Shown one piece after another: positions 44,454 to 55,089 of a stretch of DNA of 64,000 bases. The stretch comes from Streptomyces sp. ALI-76-A. GTDB taxonomy: Bacteria > Actinomycetota > Actinomycetes > Streptomycetales > Streptomycetaceae. Within the stretch, counting starts at the first letter, position 1. Every line of letters starts with the position of its first letter. Made by a program: the position numbers and the translations under genes. The notes beneath the pieces were generated by a model that saw nothing but the letters and a program-made list of their open reading frames with translations, was not told the DNA's origin and made no database searches. The DNA is taken from NCBI RefSeq assembly GCF_030287445.1, contig NZ_JASVWB010000002.1, positions 3,844,001 through 3,908,000 on the forward strand, written 5' to 3'.

Positions 44454-45797
44454 TCAGACGGAACCGGGTCCTTGACCAGGCGGGGCGGTGCCGGGCGCCG
44501 GAGGGGGCGGCCCGAACCCCCCAGAGGTGTAAGGGTGTTGCCCGGGGGCGGACGCAGGCATGGGGGGTGTTACTGCCGCTGTCCGGCGCCTGCGGACGAC
44601 GATGGCAAGCGTGAGCCCCGCCGCGAGGAGCACGGCAATACCGAGGGTGATCCAGAGGAGGCTGTCGTCCTTGTCCGAAGGTGCCGTCGCGGCGCTGTTG
44701 TCATCCTTCGCCAGAGCACCGATGTCGGCAGTTTCCGAAGCCGAAGGCGAGGGCGAAGTCGATGCCGCGGCCGCCAGGTCCGGGAGCGGATACACGTCAG
44801 CCGGGCCGGGGTCACCCGGGGTCTGCAAAGCGATGCGGGGGCGGACGATGCCGTAGCCGATGGAGTCGTTGCGCTTGGCGCCGTCCGTGGGGGCGCCGAT
44901 GGTGTTGAGCATGACGCGGAGTACCTGATTGTTGGTCCAGGTCGGGTGCTTGGACCAGATCAGGGCGGCGCTGGCGGAGGCGAGGGCGGTGGCGTCGCTG
45001 GTGCCGTGGCTTACGCACAGTCCGGTTTCGTCCCCGCACGCGTGGACCATGTCATCGCCCGGTGCGGCCATATCTACTTGGGGGCCGTACTGAGACTCGG
45101 GGGTCTTGTGCAGCTCCTTGCCCACCGCGCCCACACCGACCACGCCCGGGGTAGCGGCGGGATACATGGCCCCGTTGGTTGTGTCGCCGTCATTGCCGAC
45201 CCCCGCGAAGATCAAGGAGCCCTTTTCCAGGGCGTACTTCACTGCCGACCTCAACTGCGATGAGTCTGTTGGCGATGCCTGGGAGATATTGATGACCTGC
45301 GCCCCGGCGTCCGTCGCGTAGCGGATCGCCTTCGAGGCAGCCTCGTTGAAGCGCTTGTCCCCCTCGGCCTGGTTGACCTCGCCCGACTCGGGCAGCCGCA
45401 CGGGGAGGATCTTCGCGCCGGGCGCGAGGCCGAAGGCTCCGTTGCCGCCTCCGTACGCACCCGTACCGGCGATCAGGCCGGCCATGCCCGTGCCGTGGCC
45501 TTCGTAGTCGGTGTGCTCGTCTCCCGGCTGGTCCGGAGCGAAGTCTCTGCCTGGAAGAACGCGACCCCTCAGGTCGGGGTTGGTCGCGTCGACTCCCGTG
45601 TCGATCACGGCGACCGTGACGCCCTCGCCCGTGCTGGTCCGCCACATTTGTTCGGCCTTCATGGCGTCGAGGAACCACTGCTGCTCGCGCGTCGACTCCG
45701 CATGGGCCGGCACGCCCGCGGCGCCCACCAGCAGCAGGCCGAGAACCGTCGATGCCGCAGCCTGGCGTCGCCTGCGTCGAGTACCGCTTCCAAGCAT
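44454..45797 (-). CDS. mycosin-like membrane-anchored subtilisin protease
   Basis: 447 residues. Signal peptide (about 1-33, ending PAHAES), S8 catalytic domain with Asp66 in VIDTGVD, His101 in GHGTGMA, oxyanion Asn202 in GVGNDGD and Ser267 in SHGTSDATALA, a Ser/Pro linker, a C-terminal membrane helix (about 384-405) with RRRR stop-transfer, and a Pro/Gly-rich tail. This is the layout of type VII secretion mycosins. ATG 45797 follows GAGGGAG. It is the last gene of a three-gene unit with WXG/PPE-like partners. Confidence 0.85.
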   Translation of the reverse strand: MLGSGTRRRRRQAAASTVLGLLLVGAAGVPAHAESTREQQWFLDAMKAEQMWRTSTGEGVTVAVIDTGVDATNPDLRGRVLPGRDFAPDQPGDEHTDYEGHGTGMAGLIAGTGAYGGGNGAFGLAPGAKILPVRLPESGEVNQAEGDKRFNEAASKAIRYATDAGAQVINISQASPTDSSQLRSAVKYALEKGSLIFAGVGNDGDTTNGAMYPAATPGVVGVGAVGKELHKTPESQYGPQVDMAAPGDDMVHACGDETGLCVSHGTSDATALASASAALIWSKHPTWTNNQVLRVMLNTIGAPTDGAKRNDSIGYGIVRPRIALQTPGDPGPADVYPLPDLAAAASTSPSPSASETADIGALAKDDNSAATAPSDKDDSLLWITLGIAVLLAAGLTLAIVVRRRRTAAVTPPMPASAPGQHPYTSGGFGPPPPAPGTAPPGQGPGSV

Positions 45798-45823
45798 GTG
45801 CTCCCTCTTGCCTTCCTGATGTG

Positions 45824-47341
45824 TCAGTCGACGACCGGCGGCACGGTGCGGCGTCCGCCCTGCTGCCGGTTCTCGTCGTCCCCGGCCTGGCGGCGAGAAC
45901 GTCCGCTCCTGTTGTCCGTGCGGGGCGGGGAAGCTGACTGTGCCGTGCGCGGAGCGCTGTCACCACGGCTCGCGCCCGGGCGCCCTGCGCTGGGCGCGCC
46001 ACCCGAGACGCCACCTCTCACGGTGGCGCCGGAGTTCCCGGCCACTCCGGAGCTGCCAGGCAGGGAGGGGCGGGTTTCCGCCCGGCCGGACTGTTGCCGG
46101 CTGCCGCCGACGACGCCTCCGTTGGAGGGAGGAAGGGCTCGACCGGTTGACTGCCCCGGCCGACCGGTTGCCGAACCGGCGGGAGCGGCGGTGTTCGCGG
46201 CGGGGCCCAGCGGACCGCGAGAGGTCGTCGCCTCGCCGCCCACCACTGTGCCTCGCGGGATGGCTCCCATCGGCCTGCCCGCGGGCGGTGTGGTGGGACG
46301 GCCGCCGACGATGCCGTTGCCACCAGACGCGCGGCCGGGGTTCGTGGCGGGGACTCCCTGGCCCGGCAGCGAGGGCGTGCGTCCGGCAACTGTCGCCCGC
46401 CCCGGTACCGCCGGACCGGCAGAGGATGCCGTGCGGCCTCCCAACGCCGGAGTGATCATCCCCGTCGGCGGGGTCACCCCGGCATCCACCCGGCCAGGGG
46501 CGGGCGGGCCGACCGCCGGACCCGCCGGCGTCTGTGAGGTGCGCGGGAGTGTCTCCACCGAGTCGATGTCCATTCGAGTCGGTGGTGTGACGTCCGCGAG
46601 CGCGGGGCGCTCAGGCAGATCGGAACCACGAGAGGACGGCCCCGTCTGTCCCACAGCTACGTCCGAAGCCCGAGTGGACACCTGGGGCATGGTCGAAGGA
46701 GAGCCCTGATGCGCACTGCCGGGGCGCGCAAGACTGCGCGCTTCGTCAATCTGTTTCTCCTTCTCCGGCACGATCGCCTCCGGCGGCGGCGGAAACTTAG
46801 GCCGCTCCAGCGAGTTCATCTGCATCGCCGACCACGAGTACGACTCCCCCAGCTTCCGCATCTGCGCGGCGGCCTGCTGCCGTACCGCCTCCTTGTTCGC
46901 CGCCAGTGCCGCGAGCTCGCTCGTGGACTTGGCTCCGACGGACGCCGCGTCCGGGTCGTTGCGGGCGGACCGGGCCGCGTCGAGGTTCGCCTGCGCGCTC
47001 CCGGCGTCCCGCGGGATCGACACCTGCGCATGGGCGATCGCGTCGGATGCCCGGGCCAGCCACTGCCCCGCGCCCTCGCTGAAGTCGCCCAGTCTCAAAG
47101 CGGAGTTGGCCAGATCCGCGCTCCAGGTGCGGAAGGCGTCCGCGCCCTCGCCCTTCCATTCCACCCACTGCGGGCGGACCTTCAGCTCTTCGGCGATCTT
47201 GCGGATCTCCTTCGCCGCGGTGACCAGCCGGTCGGCGGCGGCCTGGACCGTGCCCGCGTTCGCCCGGTCCAGCCAGGCCAGCATCTGCTCGTGGCTCATG
47301 TTCTCGAAGGGGGTGCTGCCACCAGGTCCTTCAGCCGGCAT
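45824..47341 (-). CDS. PPE/WXG-like protein with long Gly/Pro-rich tail
   Basis: 505 residues. An N-terminal helical domain (about 10-190) contains the turn WVEWKGEGADAFRTW (W-x-G type) and repeated amphipathic helices, as in PPE/EspB-like type VII substrates. Residues 195-505 are low-complexity Gly/Pro/Ser/Thr/Arg and end RRTVPPVVD. The ATG overlaps the upstream TGA by one base. Likely a secreted or surface partner of the protease; no ESX ATPase is in the window. Confidence 0.75.
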   Translation of the reverse strand: MPAEGPGGSTPFENMSHEQMLAWLDRANAGTVQAAADRLVTAAKEIRKIAEELKVRPQWVEWKGEGADAFRTWSADLANSALRLGDFSEGAGQWLARASDAIAHAQVSIPRDAGSAQANLDAARSARNDPDAASVGAKSTSELAALAANKEAVRQQAAAQMRKLGESYSWSAMQMNSLERPKFPPPPEAIVPEKEKQIDEARSLARPGSAHQGSPSTMPQVSTRASDVAVGQTGPSSRGSDLPERPALADVTPPTRMDIDSVETLPRTSQTPAGPAVGPPAPGRVDAGVTPPTGMITPALGGRTASSAGPAVPGRATVAGRTPSLPGQGVPATNPGRASGGNGIVGGRPTTPPAGRPMGAIPRGTVVGGEATTSRGPLGPAANTAAPAGSATGRPGQSTGRALPPSNGGVVGGSRQQSGRAETRPSLPGSSGVAGNSGATVRGGVSGGAPSAGRPGASRGDSAPRTAQSASPPRTDNRSGRSRRQAGDDENRQQGGRRTVPPVVD

Positions 47342-47856
47342 CAGATCGTGCCTCCCGCGTCGCCGCCTTCGGGCTTCCGGCCTCCGCCGGTCCCGGCGCT
47401 CCGTTGCGGAGCCCCGGGGTCGTAACCGCCCCCGTAGTGCTCCGTCGTCTCCGTGCTGATCGCCGTCATCCGGTCCCGGATGTCCAGGTCGATGTTCTCG
47501 TAGCCCTTGTGCGACGCCAGGACCGCGATGCCCATGCCCTCCATGGAGTCGGACAGGAGCTTCGACAGGGTCTCCAGTTCGGTGATGACGGTGTCGTACG
47601 CCGTGAACAGCCCGGACGCCTCCCTGAAGGATCCGTCCCCGCCGCCGAACTGGTGGCGTGCGAGGGGTTCCTCGCCGACCTTGCCGGGGCCCGCCTGCGA
47701 TCCCTTCAGCTCACGGATCAGTTCGTCGACGCGCCGGCGGAACTCCGTGAACGACGACAGCTCGGCGGCCACGTCGGCGGTGGCAGCGGTGACCGCGCCG
47801 ACCAGGCCGGAGACCCACGACGTACCCGACACCGATCCGTCCACCCTCGACGACAC
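47341..47856 (-). CDS. ESX-associated-type helical protein
   Basis: 171 residues, predominantly helical: ATADVAAELSSFTEFRRRVDELIRELKG, then FTAYDTVITELETLSKLLSDSMEGMGIAVLASHKGYENIDLDIRDRM, ending with a Gly-rich tail. The spacing resembles WXG100/LXG-type helical hairpins though no W-x-G is seen. GTG 47856 follows GGGAGGGG. First gene of the unit leading to the PPE-like and mycosin genes. Confidence 0.7.
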   Translation of the reverse strand: MSSRVDGSVSGTSWVSGLVGAVTAATADVAAELSSFTEFRRRVDELIRELKGSQAGPGKVGEEPLARHQFGGGDGSFREASGLFTAYDTVITELETLSKLLSDSMEGMGIAVLASHKGYENIDLDIRDRMTAISTETTEHYGGGYDPGAPQRSAGTGGGRKPEGGDAGGTI

Positions 47857-48028
47857 GACACCCTCCCCTTACGACGTACGACCACCAGGCGACCCCGGTT
47901 CTCCAGCCGCACCCATCACTCTAACTACCGGCAGTGATAGCGGACATCCGCTCTGTCTTGAACATGCACACATCCAACACCCGGACAGGACACGGCACAT
48001 GAGCACCAGTACTCAGAGGAGACGAAGA

Positions 48029-48085
48029 ACCCGGAACACCGGAACGCCCGAACGCTCGAACGCCGGAACACGGGAACACCGGGAC
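48029..48085. repeat. short degenerate CCGGAAC-type repeats
   Basis: About six 8-9-base units (CCGGAACAC, CCGAACGCT and similar) between the accessory unit and ndh. Boundary or leader of unknown role. Confidence 0.5.
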
Positions 48086-48090
48086 ACGCC

Positions 48091-48130
48091 GAAGGGGCCG
48101 CCCGCACCACGGATGGCGGGCGGCCCCTTC
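48091..48130. terminator. terminator after ndh
   Basis: Perfect 15-bp stem GAAGGGGCCGCCCGC / GCGGGCGGCCCCTTC with 10-base loop, 22 bases beyond the ndh stop. Confidence 0.85.
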
Positions 48131-48152
48131 ATGGGGTTTCAGTGACCGGGCG

Positions 48153-49568
48153 TCAGGACGCCTTGGCCTGTTCGGCCTTCGGCTTGTCCTCGGCCTTGGA
48201 CTTGCCCTCGGCCTTGCTCGCGGCGGCGACCGGCGCGGGCTTCGCGGCCTCGTAGAACTCCTCGCGCGGAGTCTCCAGGGCGCCCAGGGACACGACCTCG
48301 CGCTTGAGGAACATGGCGAGCGTCCAGTCGGCGAAGACGCGGATCTTGCGGTTCCACGTCGGCATGGCCAGACCGTGGTAGCCGCGGTGCATGTACCACG
48401 CCAGCCGGCCCTTGAGCTTGATCTTCATCTTGCCCATGACGATCATCGCGACGCCCTTGTGGAGGCCGAGGCCCGCCACAGCACCCTTGTTGGCGTGGCT
48501 GTAGTCCTTCTGCGGGAAGCCCCGCATACCGGAGATCACGTTGTCGCCGAGGACCCGCGCCTGGCGGAGGGCGTGCTGCGCGTTCGGGGGGCACCAGGCG
48601 TTCTCGTTGCCCGCCTTGCGGCCGACGAGGTCCGGAACCTGGGCGTTGTCACCGGCGGCCCAGATGTAGTCGGTGCCCTTGACCTGGAGCGTGGGCTCGC
48701 AGTCGACGTGACCGCGGGGGCCGAGGGGAAGGCCGTAGCGGGACAGGGTCGGGTTCGGCTTGACGCCGGCCGTCCACACGATGGTGCTGGAGTCGACCTC
48801 GAGGCCGTTCTTCAGCACCACGTGGCCGTCGACGCAGGAGTCCATGGAGGTGGAGAGGTAGACCTCGACCCCGCGGGCCTCCAGGTGCTCCTTGCCGTAC
48901 TGGCCGAGCTTGGGGCCGACCTCGGGGAGGATCTTGTCGGCGGCGTCGACGAGGATGAACCGCATGTCCTCGCGGGAGACGTTGTTGTAGTACTTCGCCG
49001 CGTCGCGGGCCATGTCCTCGACCTCGCCGATGGTCTCCGCACCCGCGAAGCCACCGCCGACGAAGACGAAGGTGAGCGCCTTGCGGCGGATCTCCTCGTC
49101 GTTCGTGGAGTCGGCCTTGTCCAGCTGCTCGAGGACGTGGTTGCGCAGGCCGATGGCCTCCTCGATGCCCTTCATGCCGATGCCCTGCTCGGCGAGGCCG
49201 GGGATCGGGAAGGTACGGGAGACCGCGCCGAGCGCGACGACCAGGTAGTCGAAGGGCAGCTCGTACGCCTCGCCCACCAGTGGGGAGATCGTGGCGACCT
49301 TGCGGTCCTGGTCGATGGTGGTGACCCGACCGGTGAGCACCTCCGCCTTGGGCAGCACGCGTCGCAACGGGACGACGACGTGGCGCGGGGAGATGCTGCC
49401 GGCGGCGGTTTCGGGGAGGAAGGGCTGGTAGGTCATGTACGACCGGGGGTCGACGACCGTGACGGTCGCCTCGCCGTAGCGCATCTTCTTGAGAATGCGC
49501 CGAGCTGCGTACAGGCCTACGTACCCACCGCCTACTACGAGGATCCTGGGACGCTCCGTGGTGCTCAT
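48153..49568 (-). CDS. ndh: type II NADH dehydrogenase
   Basis: 471-residue NDH-2, a single-subunit flavoenzyme passing electrons from NADH to menaquinone without proton pumping. FAD site VVGGGYVGLYAA, NADH site VFVGGGFAGAETIGE, FAD/quinone motifs WAAGDNAQVPD and CPPNAQHALRQA, and C-terminal amphipathic membrane-binding helices. The last 30 residues are a Lys/Glu/Ala tail (KAEGKSKAEDKPKAEQ). ATG 49568; the ribosome site is weak. Rex-like operators lie upstream. Confidence 0.94.
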   Translation of the reverse strand: MSTTERPRILVVGGGYVGLYAARRILKKMRYGEATVTVVDPRSYMTYQPFLPETAAGSISPRHVVVPLRRVLPKAEVLTGRVTTIDQDRKVATISPLVGEAYELPFDYLVVALGAVSRTFPIPGLAEQGIGMKGIEEAIGLRNHVLEQLDKADSTNDEEIRRKALTFVFVGGGFAGAETIGEVEDMARDAAKYYNNVSREDMRFILVDAADKILPEVGPKLGQYGKEHLEARGVEVYLSTSMDSCVDGHVVLKNGLEVDSSTIVWTAGVKPNPTLSRYGLPLGPRGHVDCEPTLQVKGTDYIWAAGDNAQVPDLVGRKAGNENAWCPPNAQHALRQARVLGDNVISGMRGFPQKDYSHANKGAVAGLGLHKGVAMIVMGKMKIKLKGRLAWYMHRGYHGLAMPTWNRKIRVFADWTLAMFLKREVVSLGALETPREEFYEAAKPAPVAAASKAEGKSKAEDKPKAEQAKAS

Positions 49569-49602
49569 GCCATCGAGTATCCACCTGCCACTGGACCGTC
49601 GC

Positions 49603-49620
49603 TCGTGCGCCCCTTCACAA
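49603..49620. promoter_or_regulatory. Rex-like operator, proximal
   Basis: TCGTGCG-CCCC-TTCACAA matches the Rex site TTGTGAA-n4-TTCACAA at 11 of 14 defined bases, with the right half exact. It is centred about 43 bases before the ndh ATG. Confidence 0.4.
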
Positions 49621-49885
49621 GCTTGTACGAGGTGTGTGTTATCCTCCGCCGCTCACGTGATCCAGGTCATGGCGCGAACCGGCGGCATGTGCACACCGGA
49701 CCCCTTGTCAATGCCGCGTGAGCTGCCGTTCCGGACGCACGGACCCCGCGTGAGCACCTTGGCCGGACCCGCGTGAATCCCTTCCCGGCAGCCCTCCCAC
49801 ACCCCTTCTGAACATGTTCAAGGGGGTACCGAACCCCCGGAAGGGTCAACCGGACGCCGTTCGCGCTCCGGTAGGACCAAATTCC
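49621..49885. other. ndh upstream region, no gene
   Basis: No supported ORF. It contains likely promoter DNA for ndh (CACGTGATCC near 49656) and a run with ACCCCCTT.../...AAGGGGGT complementarity around 49799-49830. Confidence 0.4.
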
Positions 49886-49903
49886 TTGTGAAGAACTTCA
49901 CGA
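49886..49903. promoter_or_regulatory. Rex-like operator, distal
   Basis: TTGTGAA-GAAC-TTCACGA matches the Rex consensus at 13 of 14 defined bases. It lies about 327 bases before the ndh ATG, so a long leader or another target is implied. Confidence 0.45.
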
Positions 49904-50030
49904 ACTTTCCCGACGGCGCGTCATCGAGGGGCCCAGGAGGACCCCTCGGACGCGCTCATACGTTCTCCGACCTGCTCAGCAGAGGCCCAAGCCCCTTGAT
50001 CGGCGGGGCCGGCGTCCCGGTCCGCGGAGG

Positions 50031-50273
50031 CCTGCGCCACGGCCCCGCGATGCCGTCGAAGCGCCCGAAGCGCTCCTGGAGATCCTCCGCCACCGTGAAG
50101 GCGATCCCGTCGGGCGTCGCCCACGAACGCGATCCCCGAGCATGGTCGCGTGTACGGGGCCCTACCGACTCAGGGTCGGCAGCTACAGGGTCGCCTACCA
50201 GATCAACGACGGTGAGCTCGTCATCCTCGTCGTCAAGGTGGGCGACCGGCGGGACGTGAACCGCAACCTGTAG
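50031..50273 (+). pseudogene. RelE/ParE-type toxin relic
   Basis: The last 37 codons read PYRLRVGSYRVAYQINDGELVILVVKVGDRR and end DVNRNL, the typical C-terminal half of RelE-type toxins (YRLRVGDYRV...). Upstream the homologous-looking parts (EALLEILRH; VAHERDPRAW) fall in different frames and there is no start with ribosome site. No antitoxin gene precedes it. Reads as a frameshifted, inactive remnant. Confidence 0.6.
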
Positions 50274-50277
50274 GCGG

Positions 50278-51219
50278 TCAGGCCACAGACCAGGCGATCC
50301 CGTCGAGGATGTCGTGCTCGCTCACCACGACCTCCTCCGCGCCGATCCGCTCCATGATCGAGAGCAGGACGAGGGCGCCCGCGCCGATCACGTCGACGCG
50401 GCCCGGATGCATGGAGGGGACGGCCGCGCGCTCGGCGTGGGTCGAGCGCAGGAGCCACTCGGTGATCTCGCGGACCCGGTCCCGGGAGACGCGGGAGTGG
50501 TGGATGGCCGCCGGGTCGTACGCGCTCAGGTCCTGCGCGATCGCGGAGACCGTCGTCACCGAGCCGGCCAGGCCCACCAGCGTGCGCGCCTCGCGCAGCG
50601 GGACCGTCCCTTCGGCGAGGTCGAGGGCCGCCTCGATGTCGGCCCGCATGGCCGCGATCTGCTCCGGGGACGGCGGGTCGGACACGACGCCGTCCCGGAC
50701 GAGGTGCCGCTCCGTCATGCGTACGCAGCCGATGTCGACCGAGCGGGCGGCGCGCACGTGTTCCTCGCCGACGACGAACTCGGTCGAGCCGCCGCCGATG
50801 TCCACGACCAGAAAGGGACGGTCCAGGTCGCCCCGGCCCGTCAGTTCCCTCGTGGCACCGGTGAAGGAGAACTCGGCCTCCTGGTCGCCGGTGATGACCT
50901 CGGGTTCGACCCCGAGGATGTCCAGCACCCCGCGGACGAAGTCCGCGCGGTTCTCGGCGTCCCGGGAGGCGGACGTGGCCACGAAGCGCAGGCGCTCGGC
51001 GCCGTGCTCCTTGACGGCCTCCGCGTACTCACGGCAGGCGGCGAAGGTCCGCTCCAGCGCCTCCGGAGCGAGCCGGCCGGTCCGGTCGACGCCCTGGCCG
51101 AGCCGGACGATGGTCATCCGGCGGTCCAGGTCGACCAGTTCACCGGTCGCCGGGTCGGCGTCCGCGACGAGGAGCCGGATCGAGTTCGTACCGCAGTCGA
51201 CGGCGGCGACCCGGGTCAC
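50278..51219 (-). CDS. exopolyphosphatase (Ppx/GppA family)
   Basis: 313-residue sugar-kinase/actin-fold phosphatase acting on polyphosphate or pppGpp. Motifs: VAAVDCGTNSIRLLVAD (phosphate 1), VATSASRDAENRADF, DIGGGSTEFVVG (phosphate 2) and GLAGSVTTVSAIA, then DVIGAGALVL. Short bacterial form without the C-terminal HD-like domain, as in actinobacterial Ppx1/2. The GTG start overlaps the DUF501 stop as GTGA. Confidence 0.93.
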   Translation of the reverse strand: MTRVAAVDCGTNSIRLLVADADPATGELVDLDRRMTIVRLGQGVDRTGRLAPEALERTFAACREYAEAVKEHGAERLRFVATSASRDAENRADFVRGVLDILGVEPEVITGDQEAEFSFTGATRELTGRGDLDRPFLVVDIGGGSTEFVVGEEHVRAARSVDIGCVRMTERHLVRDGVVSDPPSPEQIAAMRADIEAALDLAEGTVPLREARTLVGLAGSVTTVSAIAQDLSAYDPAAIHHSRVSRDRVREITEWLLRSTHAERAAVPSMHPGRVDVIGAGALVLLSIMERIGAEEVVVSEHDILDGIAWSVA

Positions 51220-51821
51220 GGGGTCTCCCCCGGGACGGACGTGTCCCGCACGGGCGTCCGCGGACCGGACGCCTGTCGCGCGGACGCTTCCGGTACGGAC
51301 GTCTCCCCCGCGGGCACCACACACGCCCCCTTGCGCCACCACTCCGGCAGCATCTCCAGCGCCTCGTCGCCCAGCGGGTTCACCCCGGGGCCGGCCGCCA
51401 GGGAGTGGGCGACCAGGACGTGCAGGCACTTGACCCGGTCCGGCATGCCGCCCGCGCTGGGGAAGCCCTTCAGCTCCTCGATCTCGTCCCGGCGCCGGAC
51501 GTAGTCCTCGTGCGCGGCACGGTAGGCGGCGGCCAGCTCCGGGTCGCTCTCCAGGCGGGCCGTCATCTCCTTCATCACACCGTTCGCCTCCAGCGTGCCG
51601 ATGGCGGAGGACGCCTTCGGGCACGTCAGGTAGTAGAGCGTCGGGAAGGGTGTGCCGTCGGGGAGGCGGGGGGCCGTCTCGACCACGTCCGGCTGTCCGC
51701 ACGGGCAGCGGTGCGCGATGGCGCGCAGGCCGCGCGGCGGGCGCCCGAGCTGCTGCTTGAAGGCTTCGACGTCCGCGTCGGTGGGGTCGGTGCGCGGCGT
51801 AGGGGGCGGGGGCGTCTGCAT
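51216..51821 (-). CDS. DUF501 protein
   Basis: 201 residues. The conserved DUF501 core spans about 18-165: FKQQLGRPPRGLRAIAHRCPCGQPDVV, FPTLYYLTCPKASSAIGTLEA and GMPDRVKCLHVLVAHSLAAGPGVNPLGDEAL. Several Cys could bind metal. The C-terminal 35 residues are repetitive (TSVP, RTPVRDTSVPG). This family consistently sits beside divIC, eno and ppx in actinobacteria. Function unknown. Confidence 0.9.
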   Translation of the reverse strand: MQTPPPPTPRTDPTDADVEAFKQQLGRPPRGLRAIAHRCPCGQPDVVETAPRLPDGTPFPTLYYLTCPKASSAIGTLEANGVMKEMTARLESDPELAAAYRAAHEDYVRRRDEIEELKGFPSAGGMPDRVKCLHVLVAHSLAAGPGVNPLGDEALEMLPEWWRKGACVVPAGETSVPEASARQASGPRTPVRDTSVPGETP

Positions 51822-51843
51822 GCCTGTCTTTCTATCGGTCAGT

Positions 51844-52320
51844 TCACTGGTCGGAGGCGTCGGACTTGTCGACGCCGTCCCAGACGTTGGCGTACCAGGG
51901 GCGGCCGGCGGCGCCCTGGTCGGCGCGCGACCGCGTGGCCGCGTCCGGGCCGATGACGACGAAGCCCGTCTCGCCCGGCATGACGTAGTGCAGCCGCTGC
52001 CGGATCTGCTGCTCCGCGTAGGCGTCGTCCTGCCAGCGTGCCTTGAGGTCGCGCAGTTGCTCCACCCGCTGCCGGGCCTGCTCCTGCCGGCGTTGCAGGT
52101 CGGCGATCTCGGCGCGCTGGGAGACGTACTGCCTTATGGGATAGGCGAGCGCCACGACCAGCGTGCACAGGACGAGGGCGAGCAGCGCGGCGCGGCCGGT
52201 CAGCCGGGAGCGGCGGGCCTGCCGTCTGGTCTGCGAGCGGTAGACGCGGGCCGCCGTCTGCTCACCGAGCAACCGGATCCTGGTCGTGGTGGAGAACCGG
52301 TCCCGGTCCTTCACGGCCAT
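51844..52320 (-). CDS. divIC: septum formation initiator protein
   Basis: 158 residues of the DivIC/FtsB family. A basic cytoplasmic N-terminus (1-42), one membrane helix (about 44-63), then an extracytoplasmic coiled coil (AEIADLQRRQEQARQRVEQLRDLKARW) and a short C-terminal domain containing LHYVMPGETGFVV. It joins FtsL/DivIB at the division site; in Streptomyces it matters for sporulation septation. It lies between eno and DUF501. Confidence 0.92.
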   Translation of the reverse strand: MAVKDRDRFSTTTRIRLLGEQTAARVYRSQTRRQARRSRLTGRAALLALVLCTLVVALAYPIRQYVSQRAEIADLQRRQEQARQRVEQLRDLKARWQDDAYAEQQIRQRLHYVMPGETGFVVIGPDAATRSRADQGAAGRPWYANVWDGVDKSDASDQ

Positions 52321-52344
52321 GTCCCCGCCTCCGTCTCACACGCG

Positions 52345-52389
52345 CGTACGTCCCCGCACACGGTACGGGACCGGATACGGGGACGTACG
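52345..52389 (-). terminator. hairpin between eno and divIC
   Basis: Perfect 12-bp arms CGTACGTCCCCG / CGGGGACGTACG enclosing 21 bases, 32 bases after the eno stop on the minus strand. It may limit readthrough into divIC. Confidence 0.65.
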
Positions 52390-52420
52390 TACGACTGGCT
52401 CAGGCGTGGCCCGGTACGGC

Positions 52421-53764
<1,344 letters not shown>

Positions 53765-53776
53765 CTAACCGGCCCG

Positions 53777-53800
53777 GGGCGATCGGCCAGCCGATCGCCC
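53777..53800. promoter_or_regulatory. 24-bp perfect palindrome upstream of eno
   Basis: GGGCGATCGGC-CA-GCCGATCGCCC, 76-99 bases before the eno start. On the minus strand a TTAGGCT -10-like sequence follows it, so it could cover the -35 region. Candidate operator or structural element. Confidence 0.5.
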
Positions 53801-53867
53801 ACCCCTTGGGCAGAACCGAGCACAAATTGTTTCCGAACGGAACAAAGAACGGAACCAGCAGAAGGCA

Positions 53868-53916
53868 CAAAAAACCCCGCTCCGATGCGTACGGGGGAAC
53901 ACGCACCGGAGCGGGG
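53868..53916 (-). terminator. rpfA intrinsic terminator with U tract
   Basis: 10-bp stem CCCCGCTCCG / CGGAGCGGGG (53875-53884, 53907-53916); on the minus strand it is followed by six T (53874 downward), a rare classical terminator in this genome. Confidence 0.85.
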
Positions 53917-54006
53917 AGCCCGTGGGGACGGGGGTGGACCCGCACGAGGCCTTCATCATGAAGGGCACGGATGTGGGGTCGCTGTGGTTCAGCCGGGTGC
54001 CGCCTC

Positions 54007-55020
<1,014 letters not shown>

Positions 55021-55089
55021 TCATCCCACACTTTCGCAGAATCGGACATTCGGCGCGAAGTGTGACGCGAACTCCCGTTGGTTTTCGCC

